Source: Corynebacterium lowii
GTDB lineage: Bacteria; Actinomycetota; Actinomycetes; Mycobacteriales; Mycobacteriaceae
Direction of reading: 5' to 3'
Assembly: GCF_001412085.1 (NCBI RefSeq)
Contig: NZ_LKEV01000002.1
Coordinates: 1-64,000 of the forward strand
Length of the DNA: 64,000 nt
Made by a program: the position numbers and the translations under genes
Notes under the pieces: generated by a model
Seen by the model: the letters and a program-made list of their open reading frames with translations, nothing else
Databases searched by the model: none
Told to the model about the DNA's origin: nothing
In this document: one piece after another, positions 1 to 9,490 of the stretch
Position numbering within the stretch: position 1 is the stretch's first letter
Layout of the letters: each line of letters starts with the position of its first letter

Positions 1-160
1 AAATAATCACCAGAGGGATGACCCCAATGGGAATTAAGTGTCCCATTACATAATTTTCCTCATGCCACCCAATGATAATCGCATAGATAGGAAGAACAAA
101 AAGAACAAGGAACATAAAAACTCTATACGCAGAATAGAAGATCCTCAATATTATATTCAT
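1..160 (-). CDS. Hypothetical membrane protein, N-terminal part, runs off the left edge
   Basis: Reading the minus strand from an ATG at 160 gives about 53 uninterrupted codons that reach the window edge without a stop. The protein begins MNIILRIFYSAYRVF and holds one strongly hydrophobic helix (residues about 14-30), a short polar stretch (GWHEENYVMGH), then a second hydrophobic segment (LIPIGVIPLVII). An in-frame GTG at 169 is an alternative start. The pattern of the second segment resembles the intact membrane protein at 1063-1812 (its LLGLMPVGFSIILV), so I infer a third member of the same tandem family. No function can be assigned. Confidence is limited by the short visible part and by the AT-rich composition. 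Confidence 0.5.
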   Translation of the reverse strand, partial: MNIILRIFYSAYRVFMFLVLFVLPIYAIIIGWHEENYVMGHLIPIGVIPLVII

Positions 161-283
161 ACCATTCACCCAAATCCCGCCAGAACCATTCCTACCCACT
201 ATCCCTTCTTGCAACTACAAAATATCACACTAAAGATCGGTAAATATAAAACAAATCAATCGACACTACCCCCTACATTCAAG

Positions 284-307
284 CATTGCAAAGAACTATT
301 TGCAATG
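284..307. repeat. Perfect 9-bp inverted repeat between two membrane-protein genes
   Basis: CATTGCAAA (284-292) and TTTGCAATG (299-307) form perfect arms around a 6-bp spacer. It lies about 125 bp upstream of the minus-strand gene starting at 160 and downstream of the broken copy ending at 406. No T-run follows on either strand, so an operator or attenuator is more likely than an intrinsic terminator. The rest of 161-405 is AT-rich and shows no convincing gene. Confidence 0.45.
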
Positions 308-405
308 TATCGTACACCTGATATGTTACTTCTCAAGAGGGCCTTAACTTGATCCAGGTCAGCGCTACCCAAAAAGCAGAGTTCATGTAAATATCCCCAC
401 TTTTT

Positions 406-1005
406 CTATAGAAATTTACTTCTAGACAACATTCTCCCCTCCTCTATATTCCACTCTCCCTTAATAAGAAAACCGGGTACTGTAGTGCGACTTTCATCAT
501 AAATAGTCTCCATGATCTCTGGCACTATAGAAAACTTTTTTCGAAGATCAACGATAATACAGTTATTCCATATATACACACGGCCAGCACATCGATCAGG
601 ACATAAGATGGCAACCTTAATAAATAAACAAGATCAGACTACCAGCTGAGCCTATTAAGGCCCTACTTCCACCACCAGGAAAACCGAATCCGAATAAAAT
701 TGCTAATCCAGACACGAACGATAGAAAAGTGAGAATAATTCCAATACGCACTTGATAAGTCCTGACTGTAAAAACATCATCAGGGATAACCCTTGCTATC
801 AATCCACCAAACCTCCTATTCCAGTAAAGAGCAAGAATCATATAGAACCCCAGTATGCACATTAGGAAAAAACTAGTAGACATAGTAAATATATACCACT
901 CTCCGTTTGCATAGGAGTAGATCATCGTATAGAGAACCAAGCCAGAGAAGCTACAAACAGCAAAATCTAACCAGGTAAAACTTTAATTATTATCCTTTTC
1001 AACAT
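406..1005 (-). pseudogene. Broken membrane-protein gene, paralog of the intact gene at 1063-1812
   Basis: The open part (617-940) encodes about 107 residues with at least three membrane helices and ends at a TAA at 617. One base further along, another frame continues without interruption to a stop at 406. It ends in a segment containing GEWNIEEGRM that matches GEWNIEKVDF near the C-terminus of the neighbour. The middle also aligns by eye: ARVIPDDVFTVRTYQVR here against NGRIIDFKPGERFEAKSYF there. Upstream, an ATG at 1005 opens a short reading (MLKRIIIKVLP) that would need a further shift to join the body. I read this as one gene of about 200 codons broken by one or two frameshifts. Function unknown. 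Confidence 0.5.
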
Positions 1006-1062
1006 TATATCTTTCTAGACTGTTGAACGATTTTAGTCATGCCAAACACGGAATAGACATTG

Positions 1063-1812
1063 TCAGTTCCTACCTTTCTCATCCAACAAGCTACTGTTCT
1101 CTAAAATCTTAATAATCTCTTTCCGGCCAACAGTTCCATAAATTGCCGGATCAATATTTATATAAGTTTGCTTACGGGAAAAGCTACGCGAACCCTGGAA
1201 ATCAACCTTCTCAATATTCCATTCTCCGCGAACGGTAATGTACCGGATAAAAATAGATCGACGCCGCTCGGTAAACGTAGCAGTTCCCGGAATTAAACTA
1301 CTCCTGCCCCTGCCCGTTGCCTGCAAGAAATTCTTTTCAATGACAATGCCAGTGACGCCAAGATTACCGCCCCAGAGAAGCAACCAGGTAATACAAGCAA
1401 GAAAAATACAGTCCATAATAGAATACCAGACGAGCCCACCAATCTCATCTTCGATAAATAATCCATACAATGTCGAAATATCACTTAGCACTAAAAGATA
1501 CAACGCGGCAACAAAATACCGCACGAAATAGCTTTTTGCCTCGAATCTCTCTCCAGGTTTAAAATCAATAATCCGTCCATTAATCCATCCCAATACTCTA
1601 GGAAAAGCTAATGAGGCTAAGGATACTAGAATAATAGAAAACCCCACAGGCATCAACCCTAAGAGGTAAATAGGGTCATCAAGTATAGCGCTGGCATATA
1701 TAACGGCAGCCGTAATGGCAATGCATAATAGTATTATCACAACATAATCAATAACAACATCTTTGCTATTATTTTTACGATACGCAGCCACAGGCTCACT
1801 CCAAAGGATCAT
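1063..1812 (-). CDS. Hypothetical multi-pass membrane protein with C-terminal soluble domain
   Basis: 249 residues from an ATG at 1812. About six hydrophobic segments fill residues 20-165: two helices near 22-42 and 48-70, a pair around 100-120, and a pair around 130-165. A charged, beta-rich tail of about 80 residues follows (GVTGIVIEKNF, RSIFIRYITVRGEWNIE), the layout of a membrane anchor with a PH-like cytoplasmic domain. That fold is a guess. Base composition is clearly more AT-rich than the rest of the window. It is the only apparently complete member of the tandem family at 1-1812. I do not recognise the family and assign no function. Confidence 0.65.
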   Translation of the reverse strand: MILWSEPVAAYRKNNSKDVVIDYVVIILLCIAITAAVIYASAILDDPIYLLGLMPVGFSIILVSLASLAFPRVLGWINGRIIDFKPGERFEAKSYFVRYFVAALYLLVLSDISTLYGLFIEDEIGGLVWYSIMDCIFLACITWLLLWGGNLGVTGIVIEKNFLQATGRGRSSLIPGTATFTERRRSIFIRYITVRGEWNIEKVDFQGSRSFSRKQTYINIDPAIYGTVGRKEIIKILENSSLLDEKGRN

Positions 1813-1943
1813 TCCCCATTAGGATAAACTAATAAAAAGCTACCCTACTCCCCCAGAAACACCCACGCACCATTTTCGCCCAATTAATTTCACAGTCCGA
1901 GCCCCACGCCCCAATACCACCTACACCACCCCCACCTTCCACA

Positions 1944-1979
1944 AAAAGAGGCAGCGCCCACCCCAGGCGCTGCCTTTTC
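1944..1979. terminator. Bidirectional terminator beyond hisS
   Basis: GGCAGCGCC (1950-1958) and GGCGCTGCC (1966-1974) form a 9-bp GC-rich stem with a 7-nt loop. An A-run lies on the left and a T-run on the right, so it can work on both strands. It serves hisS, which stops at 2006 on the minus strand, and marks the boundary with the AT-rich segment. Confidence 0.8.
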
Positions 1980-2005
1980 CCCTTCCGCCTTTATCGGCGG
2001 CCCCC

Positions 2006-3277
2006 TTACTTCTCCCCCGTCACCTCCGCCACCACGGCGTCGAGAGCCACCTCACGCTGGCTATGCTCGGCAAGGTTCTTCACCGCCACGGTTCCGGCCT
2101 CTAATTCCTGGTCACCCAGTACCAAAGCAATGCGCGCACCGGCGCGGTCGGCCCCCTTCATCGCGCCTTTGAGTCCGCGGTCCCCATAGGCCATATCGGC
2201 GGGCACCCCGGCGGCGCGCAGGTCGTTGATGAGCCGCGCCATCACGCGCTTGGCCTCACCTCCCAGGGCCACGCCATACACCTCCACGCGCGGTGCACTC
2301 AGGTCGATGCCCTCGGCTTCCAAGGCCAGCACGGTGCGGTCCACGCCCAAACCGTAGCCGATGCCGGAGAGGTCTTGGCCGCCGAGCTGGGCCAGGAGGC
2401 CGTCGTAACGCCCTCCGCCGCCGATGCCGGATTGCGCGCCGAGGCCGTCGTGCACGAACTCAAAGCAGGTCTTGGTGTAGTAGTCCAGGCCGCGCACCAG
2501 GCGCGGGTTTATCTGGTACTGCACGCCCATGTCGTCGAGCAGCCCGGTCACGGTCTCAAAGTGCTCGCGGCTCTCGGCGGAAAGGTGGTCGAGCATCAGC
2601 GGGGCCTCGGCTACCATCTCGCGCACCTCGGGGCGCTTGTCGTCGAGCACGCGCAGGGGGTTGATCTCCGCGCGGCGGCGGGTTTCCTCGTCGAGAGGCA
2701 GGTTGAAGAGGAAGTTTTGCAGCTTCTCGCGGTATTGCGGGCGACAGGTGCTATCGCCCAGGCTGGTCAATTCCAGGCGGAAGCCGCTGAGCCCCAGGGC
2801 GCGGTAGCTGCGATCGGCTAGGGCGATCACCTCGGCGTCGAGGTCCGGGTCATCCACGCCGATGGCCTCCACGCCCACCTGCTGCAATTGGCGGTAGCGC
2901 CCGGCTTGGGGGCGCTCGTAGCGGAAGAAAGGACCGGAGTAGTAGAGCTTGGCCGGCAGTTGTCCGCGATCAAGGTGGTGTTCGATCACCGCGCGCATCA
3001 CGCCCGCGGTGCCCTCGGGGCGCAGGCTTACCGAGCGGCCACCGCGATCCTCAAAGGTGTACATCTCTTTGGTCACCACGTCGGTGGATTCGCCTACACC
3101 ACGGGCAAAAAGTTCCGTCTCCTCAAAGACGGGCAGTTCAATGTGCTCAAAGCCGGCGTTGCGGGCCTGCTGTACAAAGGTATCGCGCACCCGCACGAAT
3201 CCCGCCGAGGCCGGGGGCACATAATCGGGAACTCCCTTGGGCGCTTTATGGGCCTGATACTTCTTCTTTTCGCTCAC
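2006..3277 (-). CDS. hisS: Histidine--tRNA ligase
   Basis: Class II aminoacyl-tRNA synthetase that charges tRNA-His. The 423-residue protein shows motif 2 as [14 protein letters not shown], the HisRS-specific [11 protein letters not shown] and the glycine-rich [11 protein letters not shown] of the catalytic fold, followed by the anticodon-binding C-terminal domain (from about residue 330). I chose the GTG at 3277 ([19 protein letters not shown]), because residues upstream in the longer reading are compositionally biased and belong to the end of the preceding gene. It starts 10 bp after the stop of the metallo-hydrolase gene (3288), so the two are probably cotranscribed. The same gene pair adjoins rel and ppi in other mycolata. 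Confidence 0.96.
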   Translation of the reverse strand: MSEKKKYQAHKAPKGVPDYVPPASAGFVRVRDTFVQQARNAGFEHIELPVFEETELFARGVGESTDVVTKEMYTFEDRGGRSVSLRPEGTAGVMRAVIEHHLDRGQLPAKLYYSGPFFRYERPQAGRYRQLQQVGVEAIGVDDPDLDAEVIALADRSYRALGLSGFRLELTSLGDSTCRPQYREKLQNFLFNLPLDEETRRRAEINPLRVLDDKRPEVREMVAEAPLMLDHLSAESREHFETVTGLLDDMGVQYQINPRLVRGLDYYTKTCFEFVHDGLGAQSGIGGGGRYDGLLAQLGGQDLSGIGYGLGVDRTVLALEAEGIDLSAPRVEVYGVALGGEAKRVMARLINDLRAAGVPADMAYGDRGLKGAMKGADRAGARIALVLGDQELEAGTVAVKNLAEHSQREVALDAVVAEVTGEK

Positions 3278-3287
3278 CCCCCATACT

Positions 3288-3911
3288 TTAGCCTCCGGCC
3301 GCGCGCAGAAAGGGGTTGGTGGCCTTCTCCTGTTCCACGGTGGTTTCCGGGCCGTGCCCCGGCAGCACCCGCAGCCCTGCATCCAGGCTCGCCACTGGCC
3401 CGCGCAGCGTGGCCAGCATCGCCTCGGGGTCGGAGCCGGGCAGGTCGGTGCGCCCTATTCCGCCGCGAAAGAGCACGTCACCGCTCCAACACACCTCCTG
3501 GCCCACCAGCAGCACGCTGCCGGGCGAATGCCCCGGTGCAGGCAGCACTCGGTAATCCTCTCCGGCAATGCGCACCTTATCTTCTAGCTTTTCGACGTCC
3601 CGTGCGCGCACCATCGACGGGACGTCGAAAAGCTCCCGCAGCAGCGGCCCGCCGTCGAGCATGTGTTCATCGGCGGGGTGGATATGCACCGGCACGCCGA
3701 AGTCTCGCGAGAGTTCCCCGGCGTCGCGGATGTGGTCGATGTGGCCGTGGGTGAGCACGATGGAACTCACCGTGAGCCCTGCCTTTTCTATCTCTTGGCG
3801 CACCAGCGGCGCGGCTCCCATGCCGGGGTCGATGATGGTGGCCTCGGTGGTGCCCAAGGCCACATAGCAGTTTGTGCCCAGCGGGCCGCAGGTGAGCGTG
3901 AGGATCTTCAT
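3288..3911 (-). CDS. MBL-fold metallo-hydrolase, glyoxalase II-like
   Basis: 207 residues of the metallo-beta-lactamase fold. The metal-binding signature THGHIDH lies at about 55-61, further ligands are in APGHSPGSV (about 125) and CWSGDVLF (about 139), and the C-terminal LPGHGPETT supplies the last histidine. The size and the motif [11 protein letters not shown] are those of the small hydroxyacylglutathione-hydrolase-like group. Mycolata use mycothiol instead of glutathione, so the physiological thioester is unknown. The gene sits between hisS and the divergent cyclophilin, as in related genomes. The biochemical class is confident, the substrate is not. Confidence 0.85.
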   Translation of the reverse strand: MKILTLTCGPLGTNCYVALGTTEATIIDPGMGAAPLVRQEIEKAGLTVSSIVLTHGHIDHIRDAGELSRDFGVPVHIHPADEHMLDGGPLLRELFDVPSMVRARDVEKLEDKVRIAGEDYRVLPAPGHSPGSVLLVGQEVCWSGDVLFRGGIGRTDLPGSDPEAMLATLRGPVASLDAGLRVLPGHGPETTVEQEKATNPFLRAAGG

Positions 3912-3979
3912 GCCCCAACGCTACAATATGACCGTTAACCCCGTACCGCCGATTAATGAAGCTGAGGTAACTCACCGGG

Positions 3980-4810
3980 ATGAATAACGAACAGCGAGGC
4001 CAGGAGGCCCTTCAAGAACTCGATCGCGCCCTGCGCGGCCGCGATCGCGCCGAGAAAACCAAGCCACTGCTCGTGGTGTTTATGGCTGCGGCCGCCATTC
4101 TCATCCTCGTGGGCGGCATCGTTTATGCCGCCACCCGCGATGGTGCCGATACCGTCGCTGAGGATAGCAATGAGCTGCCCACCCCCGAGGTACTCGCCAT
4201 GTCCCGCGAAACCCCGCTGGATAACACCGTCACCTGCGAATACCCCGATAATGGCGAGGCCGCCAAGGCCGTGAGCAAGCCGCAGACCAAGGACGTGCCC
4301 GCCACCGGCACCACCACCGTGACGCTCAACACCAACCAGGGCGCCATCGGCATGGAGCTGGACCGCTCCGTCTCCCCCTGCACCGTCAATGCCATTGCGC
4401 ACCTGGCCAAGGAAAAGTTCTATGACGATACGGTCTGCCACCGCATGACCGGCGGCGGTGCCCTCAACGTGCTCCAGTGCGGCGATCCCTCCGGCAACGG
4501 CTCCGGTGGTCCCGGCTTCACCCTGCCCGATGAGTACCCCACCGATTCTCCCGAGGGGGAGGATACCCAGGTGATCTACCCGCGTGGCTCCATCGCAATG
4601 GGTAATACGGGTACCCCCAACACCGGCGGTTCCCAGTTCTTCCTGAACTACCAGGATTCCACCCTTGCTCCCACGTACACCTACTTCGGTCAGATCAATG
4701 AGCAGGGCCTAGAGACCCTGGATAAGATCGCGGAGAAGGGCATCGAGGGCGGCGCTCTCGACGGCGCCCCAGCCGAGGAAGTGCGGATTCAAACCGCCAC
4801 CGTCTCCTAA
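3980..4810 (+). CDS. Membrane-anchored cyclophilin-type peptidyl-prolyl isomerase
   Basis: 276 residues. A short basic N-terminus is followed by one membrane helix (about 35-56, LLVVFMAAAAILILVGG) with no cleavage site, so the enzyme should be anchored facing outside. The cyclophilin domain covers about residues 110-275: FYDDTVCHRM carries the catalytic arginine region, LQCGDPSGNGSGGPGF the loop, and GSQFFLNY the substrate-binding segment. An insert and two cysteines (CHRM, LQCGD) could form a disulphide. It is transcribed divergently from the hydrolase and hisS, and convergently to rel across a shared terminator. Position and architecture match the mycobacterial PpiB-like gene next to relA. 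Confidence 0.9.
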   Translation: MNNEQRGQEALQELDRALRGRDRAEKTKPLLVVFMAAAAILILVGGIVYAATRDGADTVAEDSNELPTPEVLAMSRETPLDNTVTCEYPDNGEAAKAVSKPQTKDVPATGTTTVTLNTNQGAIGMELDRSVSPCTVNAIAHLAKEKFYDDTVCHRMTGGGALNVLQCGDPSGNGSGGPGFTLPDEYPTDSPEGEDTQVIYPRGSIAMGNTGTPNTGGSQFFLNYQDSTLAPTYTYFGQINEQGLETLDKIAEKGIEGGALDGAPAEEVRIQTATVS

Positions 4811-4816
4811 ATAAAT

Positions 4817-4854
4817 AAAAATAACCGCCCTGGGGATTCAGGGCGGTTATTTTT
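4817..4854. terminator. Perfect bidirectional terminator between ppi and rel
   Basis: The arms 4817-4832 and 4839-4854 are perfectly complementary over 16 bp around a 6-nt loop (GGGATT). The GC-rich core is bordered by A-run and T-run, so the element terminates both the cyclophilin gene (+) and rel (-), whose stop lies 5 bp away. Confidence 0.95.
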
Positions 4855-4858
4855 ATGC

Positions 4859-7141
4859 CTAATTAGTCACCCGATAAACGTCAAAGACGCCCTCTGTATT
4901 GCGCAGGGTGGTCACCAATGCCCCTAGTTGCTTGGTATCTGAAACGGCAAAGGTAAAGCGAATGGTGGCGATGTGATCGTCCGAGGCGTGCGAGTTCATG
5001 GCCACCACGGAGAGCTTTTGCTCCGTAATAGAGCGGGTGAGGTCCATCAACAGGCCTTCGCGGTCCAGGGCCTCCACCTGAAGGGTGGCGCTAAATACCG
5101 AACCCTTCTGCTCCCCCGCCCAGGCCACCGTGATGAGCCTTTGGGTTTCCGCCCGCAGCTTCTCCGCATTGGTGCAATCGGTGCGGTGCACCGATACCCC
5201 GCCGCCGCGGGTGACAAAACCAAAGATCTCATCGCCGGGCACCGGCTGGCAGCACTTGGCCAACTTTGCCATCACGTCCGGGCTGCCCTCCACCAGGATT
5301 CCCGAGTTATCCGCCGTGGTGGTGGCCTTGGAATTGATGATCTCGGTAAACGGGGTGCGGCTGACCAGCTCGTCCTCGGCGGCCTCCTGATCCCCAAAGA
5401 CCGCCATGAGGCGGTGGGCCACCTGCTGCGCCGAGATATTTCCCGCGCCAATCGCGGTATAAAGGGCGTCCACGTCTGGGTAGTGCAGCTCCGCGGCCAC
5501 CGTTTTCATCGACTGCGCGGTAAAGAGCCGGTGCAGAGGCAGCCCCCCGCGCTGTACCTCGGCGGCCAGGGCATCGCGCCCGGCCTCTAGGTGCTCCTCG
5601 CGGCGCTCCTTGCTAAACCACTGGCGGATCTTGGCCTTGGCCCGGCCAGAGACCACAAAGTCCTGCCAATCCCGCGAGGGTCCGGCATTTTCATCCTTGG
5701 AGGTAAAAATCTCCACGCGATCGCCGGAATTGAGTTTGGTTTCCAGCGCCACCAACTTGCCATTGATCTTGGCTCCGATGCAGCGGTGCCCCACCTCCGT
5801 GTGCACGGCATAGGCGAAGTCAATGGGAGTGGAATCCACCGGCAGATTCACCACATCGCCCTTGGGGGTAAAGGCAAAGATCTGCTTGGCGGTGAGGTCA
5901 TAGCGCAGCGAGTCCAAGAACTCGTTGGGGTCCGCCGCCTCCTTCTGCCAATCCAGCAATTGACGCATCCAGGCCATCTGATCCACCTCGGCCTGGTCGC
6001 CCTTGTGGGAGCCCTTGGTCTCCTTATAGCGCCAGTGCGCAGCAATACCGAACTCCGCGTTGTAGTGCATCTCATGGGTGCGCACCTGTACTTCCAGGGG
6101 GCGCCCGGAGTTCGTCATCACCGTGGTGTGCAGGGATTGATACACCCCAAAGCGCGGGGCGGAAATATAATCCTTAAACCGCCCCGGCATGGCGGAAAAG
6201 AGCGCGTGTACCACGCCGATGGAGGCGTAACAGTTATGCACGTTATCCACCAGCACGCGCACCCCCACCAGATCGAAGATCTCATCAAAGCTATGGCCGC
6301 GCACGATCATCTTCTGGTAAATGGACCAGTAATGCTTTGGCCGCCCCATGACCTCGGCCTCGATGTTATTCTCCCGCAGCGCGCTCTCTAGCTGCTCCTT
6401 GATCTCCGCCAGGGCGCGGTCGCGCTGCGGGGCGCGGTCCGCCACCAGGCGCACGATCTCGTCGTACTTCTTGGGGTACAAAATGGCGAAGGAAAGATCT
6501 TCCAGCTCCCACTTCACGCTCGCCATTCCCAGGCGGTGCGCCAAGGGGGCGATCACGTCGAGGGTTTGCCGGGCCTTCTTGGCCTGCTTCTCCGGGGGCA
6601 AAAAGCGCATGGTGCGCATGTTGTGCAGGCGGTCGGCCACCTTAATCACCAACACGCGGGGGTCCTGGGCCATCGCCACGATCATCTTGCGGATGGTCTC
6701 GGCCTCCGCCGCAGCGCCCAGGGCCACCTTATCCAGTTTGGTCACCCCATCTACCAGGCGGGCAACCTCCTCACCGAAGTCTCCGGTGAGATCCTCCAGG
6801 CTGTATTCGGTATCCTCCACCGTATCGTGGAGCAGGGCCGCCACCAGCGTGGTGGTATCCATGCCAATCTCCGCGGCGATGGTGGCCACGGCCAGCGGGT
6901 GCGTGATGTACGGCTCCCCGGATTTCCGATACACCCCCTCGTGCAGGCGCTCCGCCGTGGCATAGGCGCGATCTAGCAATTCCCCATCGGCTTTGGGGTG
7001 GAATTGCCGGTGGATACTCAGCAGCGGGTCCAGCACCGGATTGACCTTGGTGCGGTTACCAGTGAGGCTGCGTGCCAGACGCGCGGACATACCGCGCACT
7101 CCCACCGTGGTACGGGGTTTATCGGGGCGATCCTGGGTCAT
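4859..7141 (-). CDS. rel: Bifunctional (p)ppGpp synthetase/hydrolase Rel
   Basis: Long RelA/SpoT homolog that makes and degrades (p)ppGpp in the stringent response. The 760-residue protein has, in order, the HD hydrolase domain ([10 protein letters not shown] at about 108), the nucleotidyl-transferase domain ([12 protein letters not shown] at about 265, [12 protein letters not shown]), the TGS domain ([14 protein letters not shown]), a zinc-finger-like region ([12 protein letters not shown]) and a C-terminal ACT domain. The start is the ATG at 7141 ([11 protein letters not shown]); upstream in-frame codons would run into apt. Spacing to the apt stop is 17 bp, so the two are cotranscribed. Mycolata carry this single bifunctional enzyme as their main ppGpp source. 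Confidence 0.97.
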   Translation of the reverse strand: MTQDRPDKPRTTVGVRGMSARLARSLTGNRTKVNPVLDPLLSIHRQFHPKADGELLDRAYATAERLHEGVYRKSGEPYITHPLAVATIAAEIGMDTTTLVAALLHDTVEDTEYSLEDLTGDFGEEVARLVDGVTKLDKVALGAAAEAETIRKMIVAMAQDPRVLVIKVADRLHNMRTMRFLPPEKQAKKARQTLDVIAPLAHRLGMASVKWELEDLSFAILYPKKYDEIVRLVADRAPQRDRALAEIKEQLESALRENNIEAEVMGRPKHYWSIYQKMIVRGHSFDEIFDLVGVRVLVDNVHNCYASIGVVHALFSAMPGRFKDYISAPRFGVYQSLHTTVMTNSGRPLEVQVRTHEMHYNAEFGIAAHWRYKETKGSHKGDQAEVDQMAWMRQLLDWQKEAADPNEFLDSLRYDLTAKQIFAFTPKGDVVNLPVDSTPIDFAYAVHTEVGHRCIGAKINGKLVALETKLNSGDRVEIFTSKDENAGPSRDWQDFVVSGRAKAKIRQWFSKERREEHLEAGRDALAAEVQRGGLPLHRLFTAQSMKTVAAELHYPDVDALYTAIGAGNISAQQVAHRLMAVFGDQEAAEDELVSRTPFTEIINSKATTTADNSGILVEGSPDVMAKLAKCCQPVPGDEIFGFVTRGGGVSVHRTDCTNAEKLRAETQRLITVAWAGEQKGSVFSATLQVEALDREGLLMDLTRSITEQKLSVVAMNSHASDDHIATIRFTFAVSDTKQLGALVTTLRNTEGVFDVYRVTN

Positions 7142-7158
7142 AAAAGCCGCCTTATTCG

Positions 7159-7701
7159 CTAGGGATGGACAACAACGAGGGGGCTTGTACCCAGCTTCTC
7201 CCGGCCGCCGAGGCCGGGCACCTCTAATACCACGGCGTGCCCGACGACCTCGGCACCCGAGCGACGCAGGAGGGAACCCGCCGCCACGAGGGTGCCTCCG
7301 GTGGCCAGGACGTCGTCGATAAGCACGATCTTGCGCCCGGCAAGGTCCATTCCCTCGGCGGGAATCTCCAGGCAAGCCGTGCCGTATTCCAAGGAATACT
7401 CCTCGCGGATCACTGGAGGGGGCAGCTTTCCTTTCTTTCGGATCGCCACCACGCCCAGGCCCAGCTCATAGGCCACGGCCGAGCCCAGCAGAAAGCCACG
7501 CGCGTCCAGGCCTCCGATGAGTTCCGCGCCGCAATCTCGGGCAGCCTGGGCCAGGGCCTTGATGATCTCCCTAAACGCCTCCGCATCGGCCAACGCCGGG
7601 GTGAGGTCTTGGAAGATCACTCCGAGCTCGGGAAAATCCTTGACGTAGCGGATGGTGCGCTCTAGCGCCGCCGTGGCCTGCGGAAATTGCGTTGTTCCCA
7701 C
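7159..7701 (-). CDS. apt: Adenine phosphoribosyltransferase
   Basis: Purine salvage enzyme that makes AMP from adenine and PRPP. The 180 residues contain the PRPP-binding signature [12 protein letters not shown] (about 125-136), the flexible-loop region REEYSLEYG and the conserved [10 protein letters not shown]. The start is a GTG, 6 bp after the stop of the upstream lipoprotein gene, so this is the middle of a lipoprotein-apt-rel operon. The order is conserved in mycolata and links nucleotide salvage with (p)ppGpp metabolism. Confidence 0.95.
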   Translation of the reverse strand: MGTTQFPQATAALERTIRYVKDFPELGVIFQDLTPALADAEAFREIIKALAQAARDCGAELIGGLDARGFLLGSAVAYELGLGVVAIRKKGKLPPPVIREEYSLEYGTACLEIPAEGMDLAGRKIVLIDDVLATGGTLVAAGSLLRRSGAEVVGHAVVLEVPGLGGREKLGTSPLVVVHP

Positions 7702-7707
7702 CGTGTT

Positions 7708-9306
7708 TTATTCCTCGTTTATCTGCCAGCGATCCAGGTTCCAGCCAATGCCGGTGAGTCCTGTGTACACGTTCACATTATCCACCGCGGGATCGACCGC
7801 AAAAGTGCGGGGCTGCGCCGCCAGCGGAATGGCCGGAATCTCCTCCCACAATTGCCGCTCCGCATTGCGCAGGGCCGGTATTTCCGTGTTTTCCAATTCC
7901 ATTTCCCCGTACTCCGCCACCGGGTCCACGGCGCGTAGCACCGCATCCATCTTCTCCGTTCCCGGTGCCGCCGTGCCCACCAAGGAATCCATGTCTCCGC
8001 CCTCGGCGGAAACGTCCACCACCGTGATTCCTGCGGGCTCGCAGGATCGTCGAATGGCCTCCACCATGTCCGCCTTGCGCTGATCCGGCCCCATGTATCC
8101 GATGCGCACCGTGCTACCGCGCAAAGCCTCCGCGATAGTCACGTCCACGCCCAGGTGGGGATCGGCAATATCGGCCAACTGATTGCGCAGCGGGTCGGTG
8201 GCTCCCACCATGTACGTGGCCGTGGGAGGAACCTCCACCCCGCTGGCCGCAGAAGAAGCCTGCGCCACGGCAGCCTGGTCCACGCAGGCCGCAAATTGCC
8301 CGCGTGCCTCCTGGGAAGCAAAAACCCCATCATCACCCAGCGCCAGCGTATCCGTGAGCGCCCCCGGCTGGGAATACACGTCGTAGGGGTGATTCTGCTC
8401 CTGCTCCTCCACCCACTGCTTATTGCCATTGCTCACATCCGCTACCCGAATGTGTGCGCTCTCGTTGATCTTCTGGGCGTCGGCAGTGCTCGGCCACACC
8501 GTGAGATGTTCAATGCCCGCGGCATCGCCGTAATAGGACTCGTTGCGCGCCAGCACCACCTCGCCCTGCTCGCCCACCTTCTCGATGCGGTACGGGCCCG
8601 CCGATACCTGAAGCTCGGAATCAAAGGAATCCAGGTTATAGCCCTCGTGCCATACCCGCGCCAGGTCTACCAGGGCCGGGCGATCGTTATTCACCAGGGC
8701 ATTGGTGAGCTGCTGCTGAGACATGCCCGCCTTGCGCGCGATGGAGTGAGCGGGCAGCACCTCGCCGGGGCCAAAGAGATTGCGCCAGCGCCCACCCATA
8801 TTCTTCTCAAAGACCACCGTGAAGGTCTTAGCCCCTGGGGTACATTCCAGGTTTTGCACCTGCTTCATCAACGGAAGGTGCGAGCCAAAGAGCCCGGACA
8901 TCTGCCCGGCCTTGTAGGTGAGCAGAAAGTCCGTGCAGGTAATTTCCACGCCATCAGAGAACTTCGCCTCCTCAGAAATCGTGTACACCACCTGGCGATT
9001 CTCCCCCGGAAGCACCTGGGCGGTGGCCAGATCCGTATTCGGGATCATCTGCCCCGCGGGTCCCGGCGTGTACACCCCCGGATAGACCCTGCCCGATAGC
9101 ACCTGGGCGTTCGTTGAGGCCCCCAGGGTGCTGCCCGCATTCGAGGTGGCCAGCGGGGAGGAGACCAAATACGCCGGATAATCCGTGGTAGCGGCCTGCG
9201 GGGCGGCATCCTGAGTCTCCGCGCCGCAGGCAGCGATCGTCCAGGTCATCATCGCCGCCGCGATACCACCTAGTATCTGAGTCGCCGCTCGCTTGGATGT
9301 ACGCAT
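7708..9306 (-). CDS. ABC-transporter substrate-binding lipoprotein (DciAE-like)
   Basis: 532 residues of the family 5 solute-binding type (peptide and nickel binders). The N-terminus is a lipoprotein signal: basic MRTSKRAA, a hydrophobic stretch and the lipobox IAACG, with the lipidated cysteine at about residue 27. Typical family features include a conserved region around VYTISEEAKFSDG and the C-terminal lobe ending in the LWEEIPAIPLAA region. No permease or ATPase genes are next to it. The gene lies between secF and apt, the usual place of this lipoprotein in mycolata (often called dciAE), where it is an orphan binding protein. The ligand is unknown. Confidence 0.82.
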   Translation of the reverse strand: MRTSKRAATQILGGIAAAMMTWTIAACGAETQDAAPQAATTDYPAYLVSSPLATSNAGSTLGASTNAQVLSGRVYPGVYTPGPAGQMIPNTDLATAQVLPGENRQVVYTISEEAKFSDGVEITCTDFLLTYKAGQMSGLFGSHLPLMKQVQNLECTPGAKTFTVVFEKNMGGRWRNLFGPGEVLPAHSIARKAGMSQQQLTNALVNNDRPALVDLARVWHEGYNLDSFDSELQVSAGPYRIEKVGEQGEVVLARNESYYGDAAGIEHLTVWPSTADAQKINESAHIRVADVSNGNKQWVEEQEQNHPYDVYSQPGALTDTLALGDDGVFASQEARGQFAACVDQAAVAQASSAASGVEVPPTATYMVGATDPLRNQLADIADPHLGVDVTIAEALRGSTVRIGYMGPDQRKADMVEAIRRSCEPAGITVVDVSAEGGDMDSLVGTAAPGTEKMDAVLRAVDPVAEYGEMELENTEIPALRNAERQLWEEIPAIPLAAQPRTFAVDPAVDNVNVYTGLTGIGWNLDRWQINEE

Positions 9307-9409
9307 CTCTCCGTCCTCCGCTTCCTCCGACGATCTTTTTCTTGACTCCCCGCGCGCTTTCCCAGCCCTAACCCTGCGCTACAGGGCGGAGCTCATCGCC
9401 GGACAGGAT

Positions 9410-9440
9410 GCGCCGGCCGCTCAGAGAAAGCGACCGGCGC
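9410..9440 (-). terminator. Hairpin downstream of secF
   Basis: GCGCCGGCCGCT (9410-9421) and AGCGACCGGCGC (9429-9440) pair over 12 bp with one mismatch around a 7-nt loop. It lies 50 bp past the secF stop, in the 184-bp gap before the dciAE-like gene, and probably separates the two transcription units. There is no strong T-run, so efficiency is uncertain. Confidence 0.6.
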
Positions 9441-9490
9441 GGTAATCATCTCAAGGGGAGATTATAGTAGGGCCCCTCCGCAAAACAGAG

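Noticed and set aside
38-352. 104-codon plus-strand ORF in the AT-rich left edge
   Set aside because: It lies opposite the minus-strand membrane gene starting at 160 and the dyad at 284-307; it has no domain, ribosome-binding site or membrane pattern and looks random.
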